Assembly (NCBI GenBank): GCA_023427845.1
Contig: JAEYZX010000099.1
Span: 1 to 13,237, forward strand
DNA: 13,237 nucleotides
DNA from: Bacteroidota bacterium
GTDB taxonomy: Bacteria; Bacteroidota; Bacteroidia; Flavobacteriales; Flavobacteriaceae
Direction: 5' to 3'
Shown here one piece after another: positions 1-6,717 of this stretch. The translations under genes were made by a program, and so were the position numbers. The notes beneath the pieces are model-generated. The model searched no databases and was not told the origin of the DNA. It saw only the letters and a program-made list of their open reading frames with translations. How positions within the stretch are numbered: position 1 is the first letter of the stretch; each line of letters opens with the position of its first letter.

Positions 1-651
1 GGCATCGCCCACAATTTGGATTTCGATGTGGCGTGGTTCTTCGATCAGTTTTTCGAGATACATGCCATCGTTTCCGAATGCTGCAGCCGACTCCTGACGC
101 GCACCTTCCCACGCTTTCAATAATTCTTCCTCTTTCCAGACAGCGCGCATTCCTTTACCACCACCACCGGCAGTTGCTTTCAGCATAACAGGATAACCCA
201 TTTCGGCAGAAAGTTTTTTAGCCTGCTCATAGGATTCGAGAAGTCCGTCAGAACCGGGTACACAAGGCACTCCCGCTGCCTTCATCGTGGCTTTCGCCGA
301 CGACTTGTCGCCCATTCGGTCGATCATATCGGGAGAAGCGCCAATAAATTTTATTCCGTGTTCCTGGCAAATTTTCGAAAACTTCGCATTTTCAGAAAGG
401 AAGCCGTAACCTGGGTGAATCGCATCGGCATTCGTGATTTCTGCCGCTGCGATGATATTTGACATTTTAAGGTACGAAAGGTTGCTTGGCGGCGGGCCGA
501 TACAAACCGCTTCATCTGCAAAACGCACATGTAGGCTTTCGGCATCGGCAGTCGAATAAACGGCGACTGTTTTGATTCCCATCTCACGGCAGGTCCTGAT
601 GATTCGCAGCGCGATCTCGCCCCTATTCGCAATTAGTATTTTTTTGAACAT
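1..651 (-). CDS. accC: Acetyl-CoA carboxylase, biotin carboxylase subunit (partial, N-terminal 217 residues)
   Basis: Biotin carboxylase performs the ATP- and bicarbonate-dependent carboxylation of the biotin on AccB, the first half-reaction of acetyl-CoA carboxylase in the cytoplasm. The frame is open from the ATG at 649-651 to the left window edge. It begins MFKKILIANRGEIALRIIRT, the family's standard N-terminus. The biotin-carboxylase N-domain signature HPGYGFLSEN is at residues 79-88. An ATP-grasp domain follows, with K116 in the GDK context, K158, and the glycine loop GGGGKGMR at 162-169, all at the positions expected from E. coli AccC. The C-terminal half lies outside the window, so I cannot tell AccC from the near-identical N-terminus of a longer biotin-dependent carboxylase on sequence alone. 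The gene lies 74 bp downstream of accB in the same orientation, which supports AccC and co-transcription. Confidence 0.95.
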   Translation of the reverse strand, partial: MFKKILIANRGEIALRIIRTCREMGIKTVAVYSTADAESLHVRFADEAVCIGPPPSNLSYLKMSNIIAAAEITNADAIHPGYGFLSENAKFSKICQEHGIKFIGASPDMIDRMGDKSSAKATMKAAGVPCVPGSDGLLESYEQAKKLSAEMGYPVMLKATAGGGGKGMRAVWKEEELLKAWEGARQESAAAFGNDGMYLEKLIEEPRHIEIQIVGDA

Positions 652-680
652 CTTTTTAAAAATTAAAAATTCCAAAACTC

Positions 681-706
681 AAATTCCAAAAATTGGATTG
701 GGATTT
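681..706. other. Imperfect inverted repeat in the accB-accC gap
   Basis: In the 74-bp AT-rich gap between accB and accC, AAATTCCAA (681-689) pairs with TTGGGATTT (698-706) around an 8-nt loop. This gives nine base pairs, one of them a G-T on the plus strand (read as A-C, a mismatch, on the minus strand). The gap also holds short repeats of the type aaattccaaa. There is no long T-tract on the minus strand, so this is not a convincing terminator. It could modulate accB/accC stoichiometry or be a processing site, but that is speculation. Confidence 0.3.
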
Positions 707-725
707 AGGTATTGGATTTTATGGG

Positions 726-1208
726 TTATGATGGATCCACTAAGAATAATGGCTGGTCGAATTCTACCGGCGACATATCGTCGACCAGGATTTTTACAAT
801 TTTTCCAGCATATTCCGATTCTATTTCGTTGAACAGCTTCATTGCTTCAATTACGCAAAGTACGTCCCCTTTCGCGATAGTGCTGCCAACTTCAACAAAT
901 ACAGGTTTGTCAGGTGCGGGTTTTCTATAGAACGTACCGATAATCGGCGATTTTACAGTAATGTATTTTGAATTGTCATCACCTGCCGCTGCGGGTTCTG
1001 CGGTCGCCGGACTTGTAGGAGCCGCGGGTTGTGGTGCTGCTGCCTGAGGAAGTACTCCCATTGGAGCTTGCATATACGTCACTTCAGGTGCTGCGTTCTC
1101 ATTCGTTGTTTTGATGGTGATTTTGAAATCGTCCATTTCCAATTTCACTTCGGTAGCACCTGATTTGGCTACAAACCGGATAAGGTTTTGAATTTCTCTA
1201 ATATCCAT
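726..1208 (-). CDS. accB: Acetyl-CoA carboxylase biotin carboxyl carrier protein
   Basis: BCCP carries the covalently bound biotin that shuttles carboxyl groups between biotin carboxylase and the carboxyltransferase of acetyl-CoA carboxylase. The 160-residue protein has the family layout. Residues 1-35 are the conserved N-terminus (MDIREIQNLIRFVAKSGATE). Residues 36-78 form an Ala/Pro-rich flexible linker. Residues 80-160 form the lipoyl/biotinyl domain with the biotinylation motif EAMKLFNEIE, in which K124 is the predicted biotinyl lysine. The length matches E. coli AccB (about 156 residues). The gene sits 19 bp downstream of fabH and upstream of accC on the same strand, so all three probably form one operon for initiating fatty acid synthesis. 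Confidence 0.97.
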   Translation of the reverse strand: MDIREIQNLIRFVAKSGATEVKLEMDDFKITIKTTNENAAPEVTYMQAPMGVLPQAAAPQPAAPTSPATAEPAAAGDDNSKYITVKSPIIGTFYRKPAPDKPVFVEVGSTIAKGDVLCVIEAMKLFNEIESEYAGKIVKILVDDMSPVEFDQPLFLVDPS

Positions 1209-1227
1209 GATATTTGTATTTGGTTGT

Positions 1228-2226
1228 TTAATTTTTGTTGTAGGCCCAAGTCAAGTAAATGGAACCCCATGTAAATCCGCCGCCAAAAGCAGCAAATATA
1301 AGCTTATCTCCTTTTTTGAATTTATTTTCAAAATCGCTCAGTAGCAATGGCAATGTACCCGATGTTGTGTTTCCATATCGTTGGATATTGACAAGCACCT
1401 TTGAATCGTCAAGCCCCATCCTGTTTGCGGTTGCATCAATAATTCTTTTGTTTGCCTGGTGCGAAATCAGCCAATCGACATCTTGATTTGTCAACTGGTT
1501 GCGTTCCATGATTTTTTCGCTGACGTCGGCCATCCCTGTAACGGCATATTTGAAGACGGTTTTCCCATCCTGAAAAACAAAATGCTGACGGTTTTCGACC
1601 GTTTCTTTTGACGGGGGCAGGATTGAACCACCTGCGTCGATTTTTAGATATTCACGTCCGATGCCGTCCGAACGCAGAAATTCGTCCTGCATTCCGTAGC
1701 CTTCATTATTTGGTTCGAATAATACGGCGCCGGCGCCATCGCCAAAAATGATGCATGTCGCACGGTCGGTATAATCTATGATCGACGACATTTTATCGGC
1801 ACCGATCAACAGAATTTTTTTATATCGTCCCGATTCGATGTAGGCCGCTGCGGTCGACATTCCGTATAGGAAACTCGAGCATGCTGCCTGAAGATCGTAT
1901 GCAAAAGCGTTTACCGCGCCAATTTCGGTGGCGACGAAAACTCCTGTAGATGCAACGGGCATGTCGGGTGTAGTTGTGGCCATGATGACCATATCGATTT
2001 CAGCGGGATCTATTTTTGATTTGGAAATAAGATCCTGTGCTGCTTTTATGGCTAGGTAAGAAGTGCCTTTCGAGGCGTCTTTGAGTATTCGTCTTTCTTT
2101 TATCCCGGTCCTTGAAGTTATCCATTCATCATTGGTATCGACCATCGATTCAAGGATTTGATTGGAGAGTACGTAGTCAGGAACGTAACCTCCGACAGCT
2201 GTGATTGCCGCTGTTATTTTACTCAT
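1228..2226 (-). CDS. fabH: Beta-ketoacyl-ACP synthase III
   Basis: FabH condenses an acyl-CoA primer with malonyl-ACP to start type II fatty acid synthesis. The 332-residue product has the Cys-His-Asn catalytic triad: C116 in LQAACSSF, H256 in ISHQANKR and N286 in YGNTTSG. It also has the C-terminal glycine-rich FAAFGGGFTWGS. The ATG at 2224-2226 is chosen because it yields the standard start (MSKITAAITAVGGYVPD). The frame is open for 43 more codons upstream, but that stretch reads through AT-rich DNA from an ATG lying in the loop of the rpmF terminator, so it is not coding. Malonyl-CoA, the product of the acetyl-CoA carboxylase encoded partly by the downstream genes, supplies the FabH substrate, which explains the operon. 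A weak promoter candidate lies at 2314-2340. Confidence 0.97.
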   Translation of the reverse strand: MSKITAAITAVGGYVPDYVLSNQILESMVDTNDEWITSRTGIKERRILKDASKGTSYLAIKAAQDLISKSKIDPAEIDMVIMATTTPDMPVASTGVFVATEIGAVNAFAYDLQAACSSFLYGMSTAAAYIESGRYKKILLIGADKMSSIIDYTDRATCIIFGDGAGAVLFEPNNEGYGMQDEFLRSDGIGREYLKIDAGGSILPPSKETVENRQHFVFQDGKTVFKYAVTGMADVSEKIMERNQLTNQDVDWLISHQANKRIIDATANRMGLDDSKVLVNIQRYGNTTSGTLPLLLSDFENKFKKGDKLIFAAFGGGFTWGSIYLTWAYNKN

Positions 2227-2313
2227 AGGATTTTTTATTTTCCTTGCTGATAGCGTATCAGAAAAGATGTTGAAATTACAAAAAAAATTTCTAAATCTAA
2301 TATTGAAGATGCC

Positions 2314-2340
2314 TAAACGTATTGAAGTTGTCACCAACAA
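2314..2340 (-). promoter_or_regulatory. Candidate promoter of the fabH-accB-accC operon
   Basis: Reading the minus strand, TTG at 2340-2338 is followed by 16 bp and TACGTTTA at 2321-2314. This is one base away from the Bacteroidetes -7 consensus TAnnTTTG, with spacing just below the usual range. It lies immediately after the rpmF terminator and about 88 bp before fabH, where a promoter is needed. The match is imperfect. Confidence 0.3.
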
Positions 2341-2365
2341 AAAAAACTCCCACATGGTGAGAGTT
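2338..2365 (-). terminator. Rho-independent terminator after rpmF
   Basis: On the minus strand AACTCTCAC (2365-2357), a three-base loop CAT, and GTGGGAGTT (2353-2345) form a nine-pair stem with one G-U pair, followed by a run of about eight T residues. The G-U pair becomes a C-A mismatch on the plus strand, and the T-run exists only on the minus strand, so the terminator works in the rpmF direction. It separates yceD-rpmF from fabH and explains why the longer fabH reading frame is spurious. Confidence 0.85.
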
Positions 2366-2388
2366 TAGAAGTCTTCTGCTATAATGTA

Positions 2389-2583
2389 TTAAGCAACAGC
2401 AACCTGCTTGTCGATAACAACCTGTCCTCTGTAGTACATTTTACCTTCGTGCCAGTATGCTCTGTGGTATAGATGTGCCTCTCCTGTTATTGGACAAGTA
2501 GCGATTGTAGCAGCCGTAGCTTTGTAATGTGTTCTTCTTTTATCTCTTCTTGTTTTGGAGACTTTTCTTTTAGGATGTGCCAT
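2389..2583 (-). CDS. rpmF: 50S ribosomal protein L32
   Basis: A 64-residue, very basic protein of the large ribosomal subunit. The N-terminus MAHPKRKVSKTRRDKRRTHY is the L32 signature, and the C-terminal part has the typical HLYHRAYW and YYRGQVVI segments. It contains a single cysteine (C30), so the four-cysteine zinc ribbon of some L32 proteins is absent here. The gene starts nine bases after the yceD stop, a conserved bacterial arrangement, and is followed by a strong terminator. It is therefore the last gene of a two-gene operon. Confidence 0.97.
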   Translation of the reverse strand: MAHPKRKVSKTRRDKRRTHYKATAATIATCPITGEAHLYHRAYWHEGKMYYRGQVVIDKQVAVA

Positions 2584-2592
2584 TTTACTATA

Positions 2593-3138
2593 TTATTTAT
2601 CCGTTAATAGTTTCTTTAATTCGTCCCAGCGCGGGTCTGTATCTTCTGCTTCTTTTGTATTCTTCAATTCCTTTTCGGTCATCCGCAGTTCATTGAGTTT
2701 TTCCAGCGCCGGCGTTTGCAGCGTCCCGTCTTTAATGCCGGGATGAACCCTTTTTAAGGGTACTGACAGTGCAATCATTTCATAAATCATCTGCGCGATG
2801 TTTATCTGGTGCTCGCCATGCGGAATAATCAGCAATTCGTCATTATCGTCATTGTACGATTCCCCAAACTGCACAACCATCTTCATTTTTCCTTTGATGG
2901 GAAGGTCAAACATTTCACTTGTCAGATCACAAGGCACATAAACAGTACCTTTATGCTTGATGTCAAGCTCGAGCATGGTACTCTTCTTTTCCAATACCAC
3001 GTTGACTTTAATATCGCAAGCTTCAAACTCGTCGTAATCAAAGTTCTCAAAGAACCCTTTATCTATCTGAAAATCAAATTGGTGTTTTCCTAATTTTAAT
3101 CCCACAAACGGAATTAAAAATTCATTTAGCTTTTTCAT
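2593..3138 (-). CDS. yceD: YceD/DUF177 family protein, large-subunit rRNA accumulation factor
   Basis: This 181-residue protein belongs to the YceD (DUF177) family. The family is conserved just upstream of rpmF and, in E. coli and plants, is linked to accumulation of 23S rRNA. Supporting features are the central VYVPCDLTSEMFDLPI segment (residues 67-81), where other members have a CxR/CxL-type motif, and the C-terminal DPRWDELKKLL (168-178), a family hallmark. The ATG at 3136-3138 (MKKLNEFLIPF) is preferred. A second ATG four codons upstream (3148-3150) cannot be excluded, because both lie downstream of the promoter at 3182-3209. The strict yceD-rpmF pairing supports the assignment. Confidence 0.9.
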   Translation of the reverse strand: MKKLNEFLIPFVGLKLGKHQFDFQIDKGFFENFDYDEFEACDIKVNVVLEKKSTMLELDIKHKGTVYVPCDLTSEMFDLPIKGKMKMVVQFGESYNDDNDELLIIPHGEHQINIAQMIYEMIALSVPLKRVHPGIKDGTLQTPALEKLNELRMTEKELKNTKEAEDTDPRWDELKKLLTDK

Positions 3139-3181
3139 TATAACAACCATTTGTCCATTTCTAGATATTCGAAACGGAGTG

Positions 3182-3209
3182 CAAAGATAAACATTATTTA
3201 TAATTTCAA
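3182..3209 (-). promoter_or_regulatory. Promoter of the yceD-rpmF operon (Bacteroidetes -33/-7 type)
   Basis: On the minus strand TTG (3209-3207) is followed by exactly 17 bp and TATCTTTG (3189-3182). This is a full match to the Bacteroidetes vegetative consensus TTG-N17-19-TAnnTTTG. Transcription should start near 3175, leaving a leader of about 25-37 nt before yceD. It is the clearest promoter in the window and supports the taxonomic call. Confidence 0.8.
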
Positions 3210-3226
3210 AAGGTAATTATCCTTTT
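3208..3226 (-). terminator. Weak hairpin at the end of pdxA
   Basis: AAAAGG and CCTTTT (3208-3213 and 3221-3226) form a six-pair stem around a seven-base AT loop and overlap the pdxA stop codon. On the minus strand only four Ts follow, all within the stem, so termination would be weak. The T-run is longer on the plus strand, where no gene arrives. It overlaps the -33 element of the next promoter. Confidence 0.35.
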
Positions 3227-4281
3227 TTTGATTCGAGGTGTTTTTCCTTGATTTTCAATGGGTTTTTAATAATCTCTTCGTATTGGATGCGCGAATGATA
3301 GATATCAATTGCAAGATATACGGCTTCTTTGAACGAATTGTGATCAGCGATTCCTTTTCCTGCAATGTCGTATGCCGTGCCATGATCGGGTGAAGTCCGA
3401 ATTCTATTAAGTCCTGCCGTATAATTGACCCCGCTTCCGAACGACAAAGTCTTGAATGGAATTAACCCTTGGTCGTGATAAGTCGCGATTACCGCATCAA
3501 ACTTTTCATATTGTCCGCTTCCGAAAAAACCGTCTGCAGGATAAGGCCCAAAAACCATTGTGCCATTTTCAAACATATTCCTGATGACGGGCTTTAGAAT
3601 CAAATCGTCCTCCTTCCCGATTACACCGCCATCGCCTGCATGCGGATTCAAGCCAAGAACCGCGATTTTAGGTTTGTTGATTCTGAAATCCCGATTGAGC
3701 GACATTTTTACAGTCTCTATTTTCTTTCGGATCAGTGCTTCGGTTAAATGAGACGACACTTCGGTGACGGGAATATGATCGGTCAGGAGTCCGACGCGTA
3801 GGTTATCCTGCACCATAAACATCAATGCGTCACCTTCAAGTTCGCGGTCCAGATAGTCAGTATGACCCGGAAATTGAAAATCTTCTGCCTGGATATTGTA
3901 TTTGTTGATCGGCGCTGTCACCAAAACATCTATCTGATCCTGCTTCAAAGCAGCCACTGCCGCAGTGAAGGATTTAATGGCATATTTGCCTACGTTATCG
4001 TCATTCACTCCAAAATTTATCTCGACCGATTCTTTCCATACATTCAGCACATTTATTTTTCCGGTGACCAATTGGTCTATGGAATCAATTCCGTGCAGGA
4101 TAGAAGAAGATTCAAATGTCTTTTTTACGAATGACAATATCCTGACGTTGCAGAAAATGACCGGCGTACACAGCTCGAGCATCCGGGAATCTTCAAACGT
4201 CTTTAAAATGATTTCGCTACCGATACCATTTAAATCGCCGACTGAAATTCCAACGATAATATTTTCTGCTTTTTTGGTCAT
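3217..4281 (-). CDS. pdxA: 4-hydroxythreonine-4-phosphate dehydrogenase
   Basis: PdxA oxidises 4-phosphohydroxy-L-threonine with NAD(P)+ in the DXP-dependent pyridoxal phosphate pathway, in the cytoplasm. The 354-residue product carries the three metal-binding histidines in their expected contexts: H169 in TDHIPV, H214 in NPHAGDGG and H269 in TYHDQGLIPFK. It also has the substrate loop FPGHTDYL (137-144) and the C-terminal RTSPDHGTAYDIAG (295-308). The ATG at 4279-4281 is chosen because it gives the family N-terminus (ISVGDLNGIGSEI at 12-24). The upstream open frame lies antisense to ribE and is not coding. The gene diverges from ribE with 58 bp between the starts. A minus-strand TAAATTTG at 4315-4322 is its likely -7 element. 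Confidence 0.96.
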   Translation of the reverse strand: MTKKAENIIVGISVGDLNGIGSEIILKTFEDSRMLELCTPVIFCNVRILSFVKKTFESSSILHGIDSIDQLVTGKINVLNVWKESVEINFGVNDDNVGKYAIKSFTAAVAALKQDQIDVLVTAPINKYNIQAEDFQFPGHTDYLDRELEGDALMFMVQDNLRVGLLTDHIPVTEVSSHLTEALIRKKIETVKMSLNRDFRINKPKIAVLGLNPHAGDGGVIGKEDDLILKPVIRNMFENGTMVFGPYPADGFFGSGQYEKFDAVIATYHDQGLIPFKTLSFGSGVNYTAGLNRIRTSPDHGTAYDIAGKGIADHNSFKEAVYLAIDIYHSRIQYEEIIKNPLKIKEKHLESKKG

Positions 4282-4301
4282 AGGTCCTAGATATTTATTC
4301 C

Positions 4302-4309
4302 TAATTTTG
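4302..4309 (+). promoter_or_regulatory. -7 element for ribE
   Basis: TAATTTTG exactly matches the Bacteroidetes -7 consensus TAnnTTTG and lies 30 bp before the ribE ATG, which would give a short leader of roughly 25 nt. No TTG is found at the usual 17-19 bp spacing. The nearest upstream TTG is 25 bp away, so the -33 element is missing or degenerate. Confidence 0.55.
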
Positions 4310-4314
4310 ATGAG

Positions 4315-4322
4315 CAAATTTA
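4315..4322 (-). promoter_or_regulatory. -7 element for pdxA
   Basis: On the minus strand this reads TAAATTTG, an exact TAnnTTTG match, 33 bp before the pdxA start codon. As with the ribE element there is no TTG at standard distance. The two -7 boxes face each other only five bases apart. Confidence 0.5.
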
Positions 4323-4339
4323 GTAAATAAAACCTAAGA

Positions 4340-4930
4340 ATGTTTACCGGAATCATCGAAACGCTAGGAACTGTCAAGGATTTGAGAAAAGAAGGCGACA
4401 ACCTGCACATAACAGTTACTGCGCCATTTACCTCTGAACTCAAAATTGACCAAAGCGTGGCACATAATGGCATTTGTCTTACCGTTGTTTCAATTGATGG
4501 TTCAGACTTTGTTGTGACCGCGATACGGGAGACCATCGATAAGACAAATATCGGTGAATGGAAAATTTCAGATAAAATCAACCTTGAACGGGGAATGAGA
4601 CTGGGCGACCGGCTCGACGGCCATATCGTACAGGGCCACGTTGATCAGATCGGCACGTGCACAAAAATTACAGATGCTGATGGAAGTTGGTATTATACCT
4701 TTGAATACGACGAGAAATCAGGGAATGTAACCATCAATAAAGGATCGATTACAATAAATGGCGTAAGCCTTACGGTTGTGGATTCAGAAAATGGCTACTT
4801 TAGCGTAGCGATCATACCTTATACATACGAGCATACGACCTTTAGAATGCTCGAAATCGGTTCGAAAGTAAATCTGGAATTTGATGTTATCGGGAAATAT
4901 GTCGCCCGGTTGCATAAAAAAAGCAACTAA
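4340..4930 (+). CDS. ribE: Riboflavin synthase, alpha subunit
   Basis: Riboflavin synthase dismutates two molecules of 6,7-dimethyl-8-ribityllumazine into riboflavin and the pyrimidine precursor. The 196-residue product starts with the invariant MFTGIIETLG. It consists of two lumazine-binding repeats, roughly residues 1-97 and 98-190. The internal duplication is visible in NGICLTVV (43-50) and NGVSLTVV (140-147), and in the GHIVQGHVDQIG junction (94-105). Length and layout are normal. It is a single-gene unit divergent from pdxA. Its stop codon lies in the loop of the terminator at 4920-4941. The pairing of B6 and B2 genes here is positional only; no FMN riboswitch could fit in the short 58-bp upstream region. 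Confidence 0.97.
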   Translation: MFTGIIETLGTVKDLRKEGDNLHITVTAPFTSELKIDQSVAHNGICLTVVSIDGSDFVVTAIRETIDKTNIGEWKISDKINLERGMRLGDRLDGHIVQGHVDQIGTCTKITDADGSWYYTFEYDEKSGNVTINKGSITINGVSLTVVDSENGYFSVAIIPYTYEHTTFRMLEIGSKVNLEFDVIGKYVARLHKKSN

Positions 4931-4941
4931 AATGTTGCTTT
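4920..4941. terminator. Shared terminator between convergent ribE and the PID-CTERM gene
   Basis: AAAGCAAC (4920-4927) pairs with GTTGCTTT (4934-4941) around a six-base loop. The stem has eight perfect pairs. On the minus strand it is followed by seven Ts and is a strong terminator for the gene ending at 4948. On the plus strand the following TTTATAT is weaker. The loop contains the ribE stop codon, so the end of the ribE coding sequence doubles as the left arm. Confidence 0.75.
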
Positions 4942-4947
4942 ATATCC

Positions 4948-5169
4948 TTATGATTGACGTTCAGATCTTGCGTGGTTTTCGCGCTTATATACTGTAATTA
5001 CACCATAGATCAAACCACACAACAACAACACTACCAATCCTCCATCTATAGGAAAACCAGGCGGCACGGGCGGTACTTGGGGCGGTGGCGGTCCGGGCGC
5101 AGCAACGCAATTAACGTAAGCTCCAAGTAATGTTAGTAAGGTTAAAATAAATCTAGGGTGCATCCTCAT
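4948..5169 (-). CDS. Small exported PID-CTERM-type protein
   Basis: A 73-residue protein with a tripartite C-terminal sorting signal. A signal peptide spans residues 1-24 (basic start, hydrophobic LTLLTLLGAYV, cleavage probably after VAA). A proline-rich linker, PGPPPPQVPPVPPGF (25-39), follows. Then come the motif PIDGG (40-44), a hydrophobic segment LVVLLLCGLIYGVITV (45-60) and a basic tail. PID-CTERM domains are a named class of putative sorting signals in Bacteroidetes small proteins. Assignment rests on the PID motif plus layout, which I recognise but cannot verify by search. The mature protein would consist almost entirely of linker and sorting signal. Start: ATG at 5167-5169, or 5161-5163 two codons later. 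A longer frame reaches 5259 but would bury the signal peptide. Confidence 0.75.
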   Translation of the reverse strand: MRMHPRFILTLLTLLGAYVNCVAAPGPPPPQVPPVPPGFPIDGGLVVLLLCGLIYGVITVYKRENHARSERQS

Positions 5170-5307
5170 AGGCTGTAAAAGTAAATAAAAAATCTTTCTA
5201 GCAAAATATTTTGTAATATAAATTAAATTCCGTATTATATTGGAATCCAGCCTCCCCACGCTTTTTATCTTTTAAAACAGTTGATTAGAAGTTCATTACT
5301 AACTGCG

Positions 5308-5338
5308 CAAAAGTAGGTTATCTAGCAATACAAATCAA
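5308..5338 (-). promoter_or_regulatory. Candidate promoter for the PID-CTERM gene
   Basis: On the minus strand TTG (5338-5336) is followed by 20 bp and TACTTTTG (5315-5308), an exact -7 match with slightly long spacing. It implies a long AT-rich leader of about 135 nt before the ATG at 5169. The rest of the 291-bp gap 5170-5460 is AT-rich, and I see no gene, RNA or clear plus-strand promoter in it. Confidence 0.45.
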
Positions 5339-5460
5339 CTTATATTAAGTATTAACCATTTCTTTATCCCAATTATTTATTGCAGAATATTTAACGATTT
5401 CCAATATATCAGTTGGCACCATTGTTGCGACCTTTGCCTTCCCTAAATAAAGTTCCGAAA

Positions 5461-6717
5461 ATGTCTGACAAAATTCGCCAAAAGCTTACCATACTAGCCG
5501 ATGCCGCCAAATACGATGTCTCGTGCTCGTCAAGTGGAAGCAATCGCAAAAATACATCTCAAGGTCTTGGCGACAGTAATGGTGCAGGCATCTGTCACTC
5601 ATATACAGAAGATGGACGCTGTGTATCACTTCTTAAAATCTTACTGACAAATCATTGTATTTTCGACTGTGCGTTTTGTGTGTCGCGAAAAAGCAATGAC
5701 GTAAAACGTGCTGCATTTACGGTAGAGGAAGTCGTGGAGCTGACCATGAATTTTTATCGTCGTAATTATATTGAAGGACTTTTTTTAAGTTCCGGGATTT
5801 TCAAAAACGCCGATTTTACGATGGAACGTCTCGTTCGCATCGCGAAGAAATTACGGTTGGAGCACAACTTTAACGGTTATATACATCTGAAAACCATTCC
5901 AGGCGCCAGTGAAGAACTTCTCAATGAAGCGGGCCTTTATGCCGATCGCATGAGCATCAACCTCGAAATGCCAACGGAAAAAGGACTCAAATTGCTTGCT
6001 CCGGAAAAGTCGCATGATGAAGTAAAAAAACCGCTGGGCTTCATCCAGCAGCGAAAAATCGCGTTGGCCGACGAGCGAAAAATCATTCGCAGCGTTCCAA
6101 AATTTGTACCTGCAGGACAAAGTACGCAAATGGTTATTGGCGCAACTCCTGAAACCGACATGGAAATTATGTACAGCGCCAGCGACTATTACAAGACATT
6201 TGACCTGAAACGTGTCTATTACTCCGGATACATCCCAATAAGTTACGACAATCGAATGCCAATCATCGGAAGTCAACCGCCATTATTACGCGAGAATAGA
6301 TTGTATCAAACCGATTGGCTGATGCGGTTTTATGGTTTCGATGTCAGGGAGTTGCTGAATCCCCAAAATCCGCATCTTGATATAGATATCGATCCTAAAT
6401 TAAGCTGGGCGCTCCGCAATATGGAGCACTTTCCGGTTGATGTCAATACTGCTGATTATCGCATGCTGTTGCGCGTACCGGGAATCGGTGTTTCGTCGGC
6501 AAAGAAAATTTTTCAGGCACGGAAGTTCGGTAAATTGCGGTCCGATCAACTCAAGAAAATCGGGATTGCATACAATAGGGCACGCCACTTCATCAGATGT
6601 GCCGACAGCATTTTCCAACTCAATTCGCCCGAACCGATGCACGTAAAACAGTTGATATTGACTGAAAACAACAGTAAATATCTAAAGATACCGCCGAATC
6701 AACTCACGTTATTTTAA
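5461..6717 (+). CDS. Radical SAM protein, putative DNA modification/repair, with HhH domain and clamp-binding tail
   Basis: A 418-residue radical SAM enzyme of the family often annotated as putative DNA modification/repair radical SAM protein (TIGR03916-like). The [4Fe-4S]/SAM motif is C66-x3-C70-x2-C73 (NHCIFDCAFC). C22, C45 and C54 could serve further roles. A helix-hairpin-helix DNA-binding segment lies near residues 336-371 (LLRVPGIGVSSAKKI). The last five residues, QLTLF (414-418), fit the bacterial beta sliding-clamp-binding motif QLxLF. The ATG at 5461 gives the family N-terminus (MSDKIRQKLTILADAAKYDV). A TTG 16 codons upstream is less likely. The gene overlaps the next by one base (TAATG), a pairing conserved in the family. 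The reaction and substrate are not known to me; the DNA link is inferred from domains and partner. Confidence 0.88.
   Translation: MSDKIRQKLTILADAAKYDVSCSSSGSNRKNTSQGLGDSNGAGICHSYTEDGRCVSLLKILLTNHCIFDCAFCVSRKSNDVKRAAFTVEEVVELTMNFYRRNYIEGLFLSSGIFKNADFTMERLVRIAKKLRLEHNFNGYIHLKTIPGASEELLNEAGLYADRMSINLEMPTEKGLKLLAPEKSHDEVKKPLGFIQQRKIALADERKIIRSVPKFVPAGQSTQMVIGATPETDMEIMYSASDYYKTFDLKRVYYSGYIPISYDNRMPIIGSQPPLLRENRLYQTDWLMRFYGFDVRELLNPQNPHLDIDIDPKLSWALRNMEHFPVDVNTADYRMLLRVPGIGVSSAKKIFQARKFGKLRSDQLKKIGIAYNRARHFIRCADSIFQLNSPEPMHVKQLILTENNSKYLKIPPNQLTLF

Noticed and set aside
2227..2355. Possible 43-residue N-terminal extension of FabH
   Set aside because: Its ATG lies in the loop of the rpmF terminator, the translated stretch is unlike FabH, and the ATG at 2226 gives the standard family start.
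2389..2583. Zinc-ribbon form of L32
   Set aside because: Only one cysteine (C30) is present, so the four-cysteine metal site cannot form.
4282..4581. Possible 100-residue N-terminal extension of PdxA
   Set aside because: It lies antisense to the start of ribE and has no family similarity; the ATG at 4281 yields a normal-length PdxA.
5413..5436. TTG and GACCTTTG as a promoter for the radical SAM gene
   Set aside because: The spacing is only 13 bp and the -7 box lacks its first T, so it does not fit the Bacteroidetes consensus well enough.
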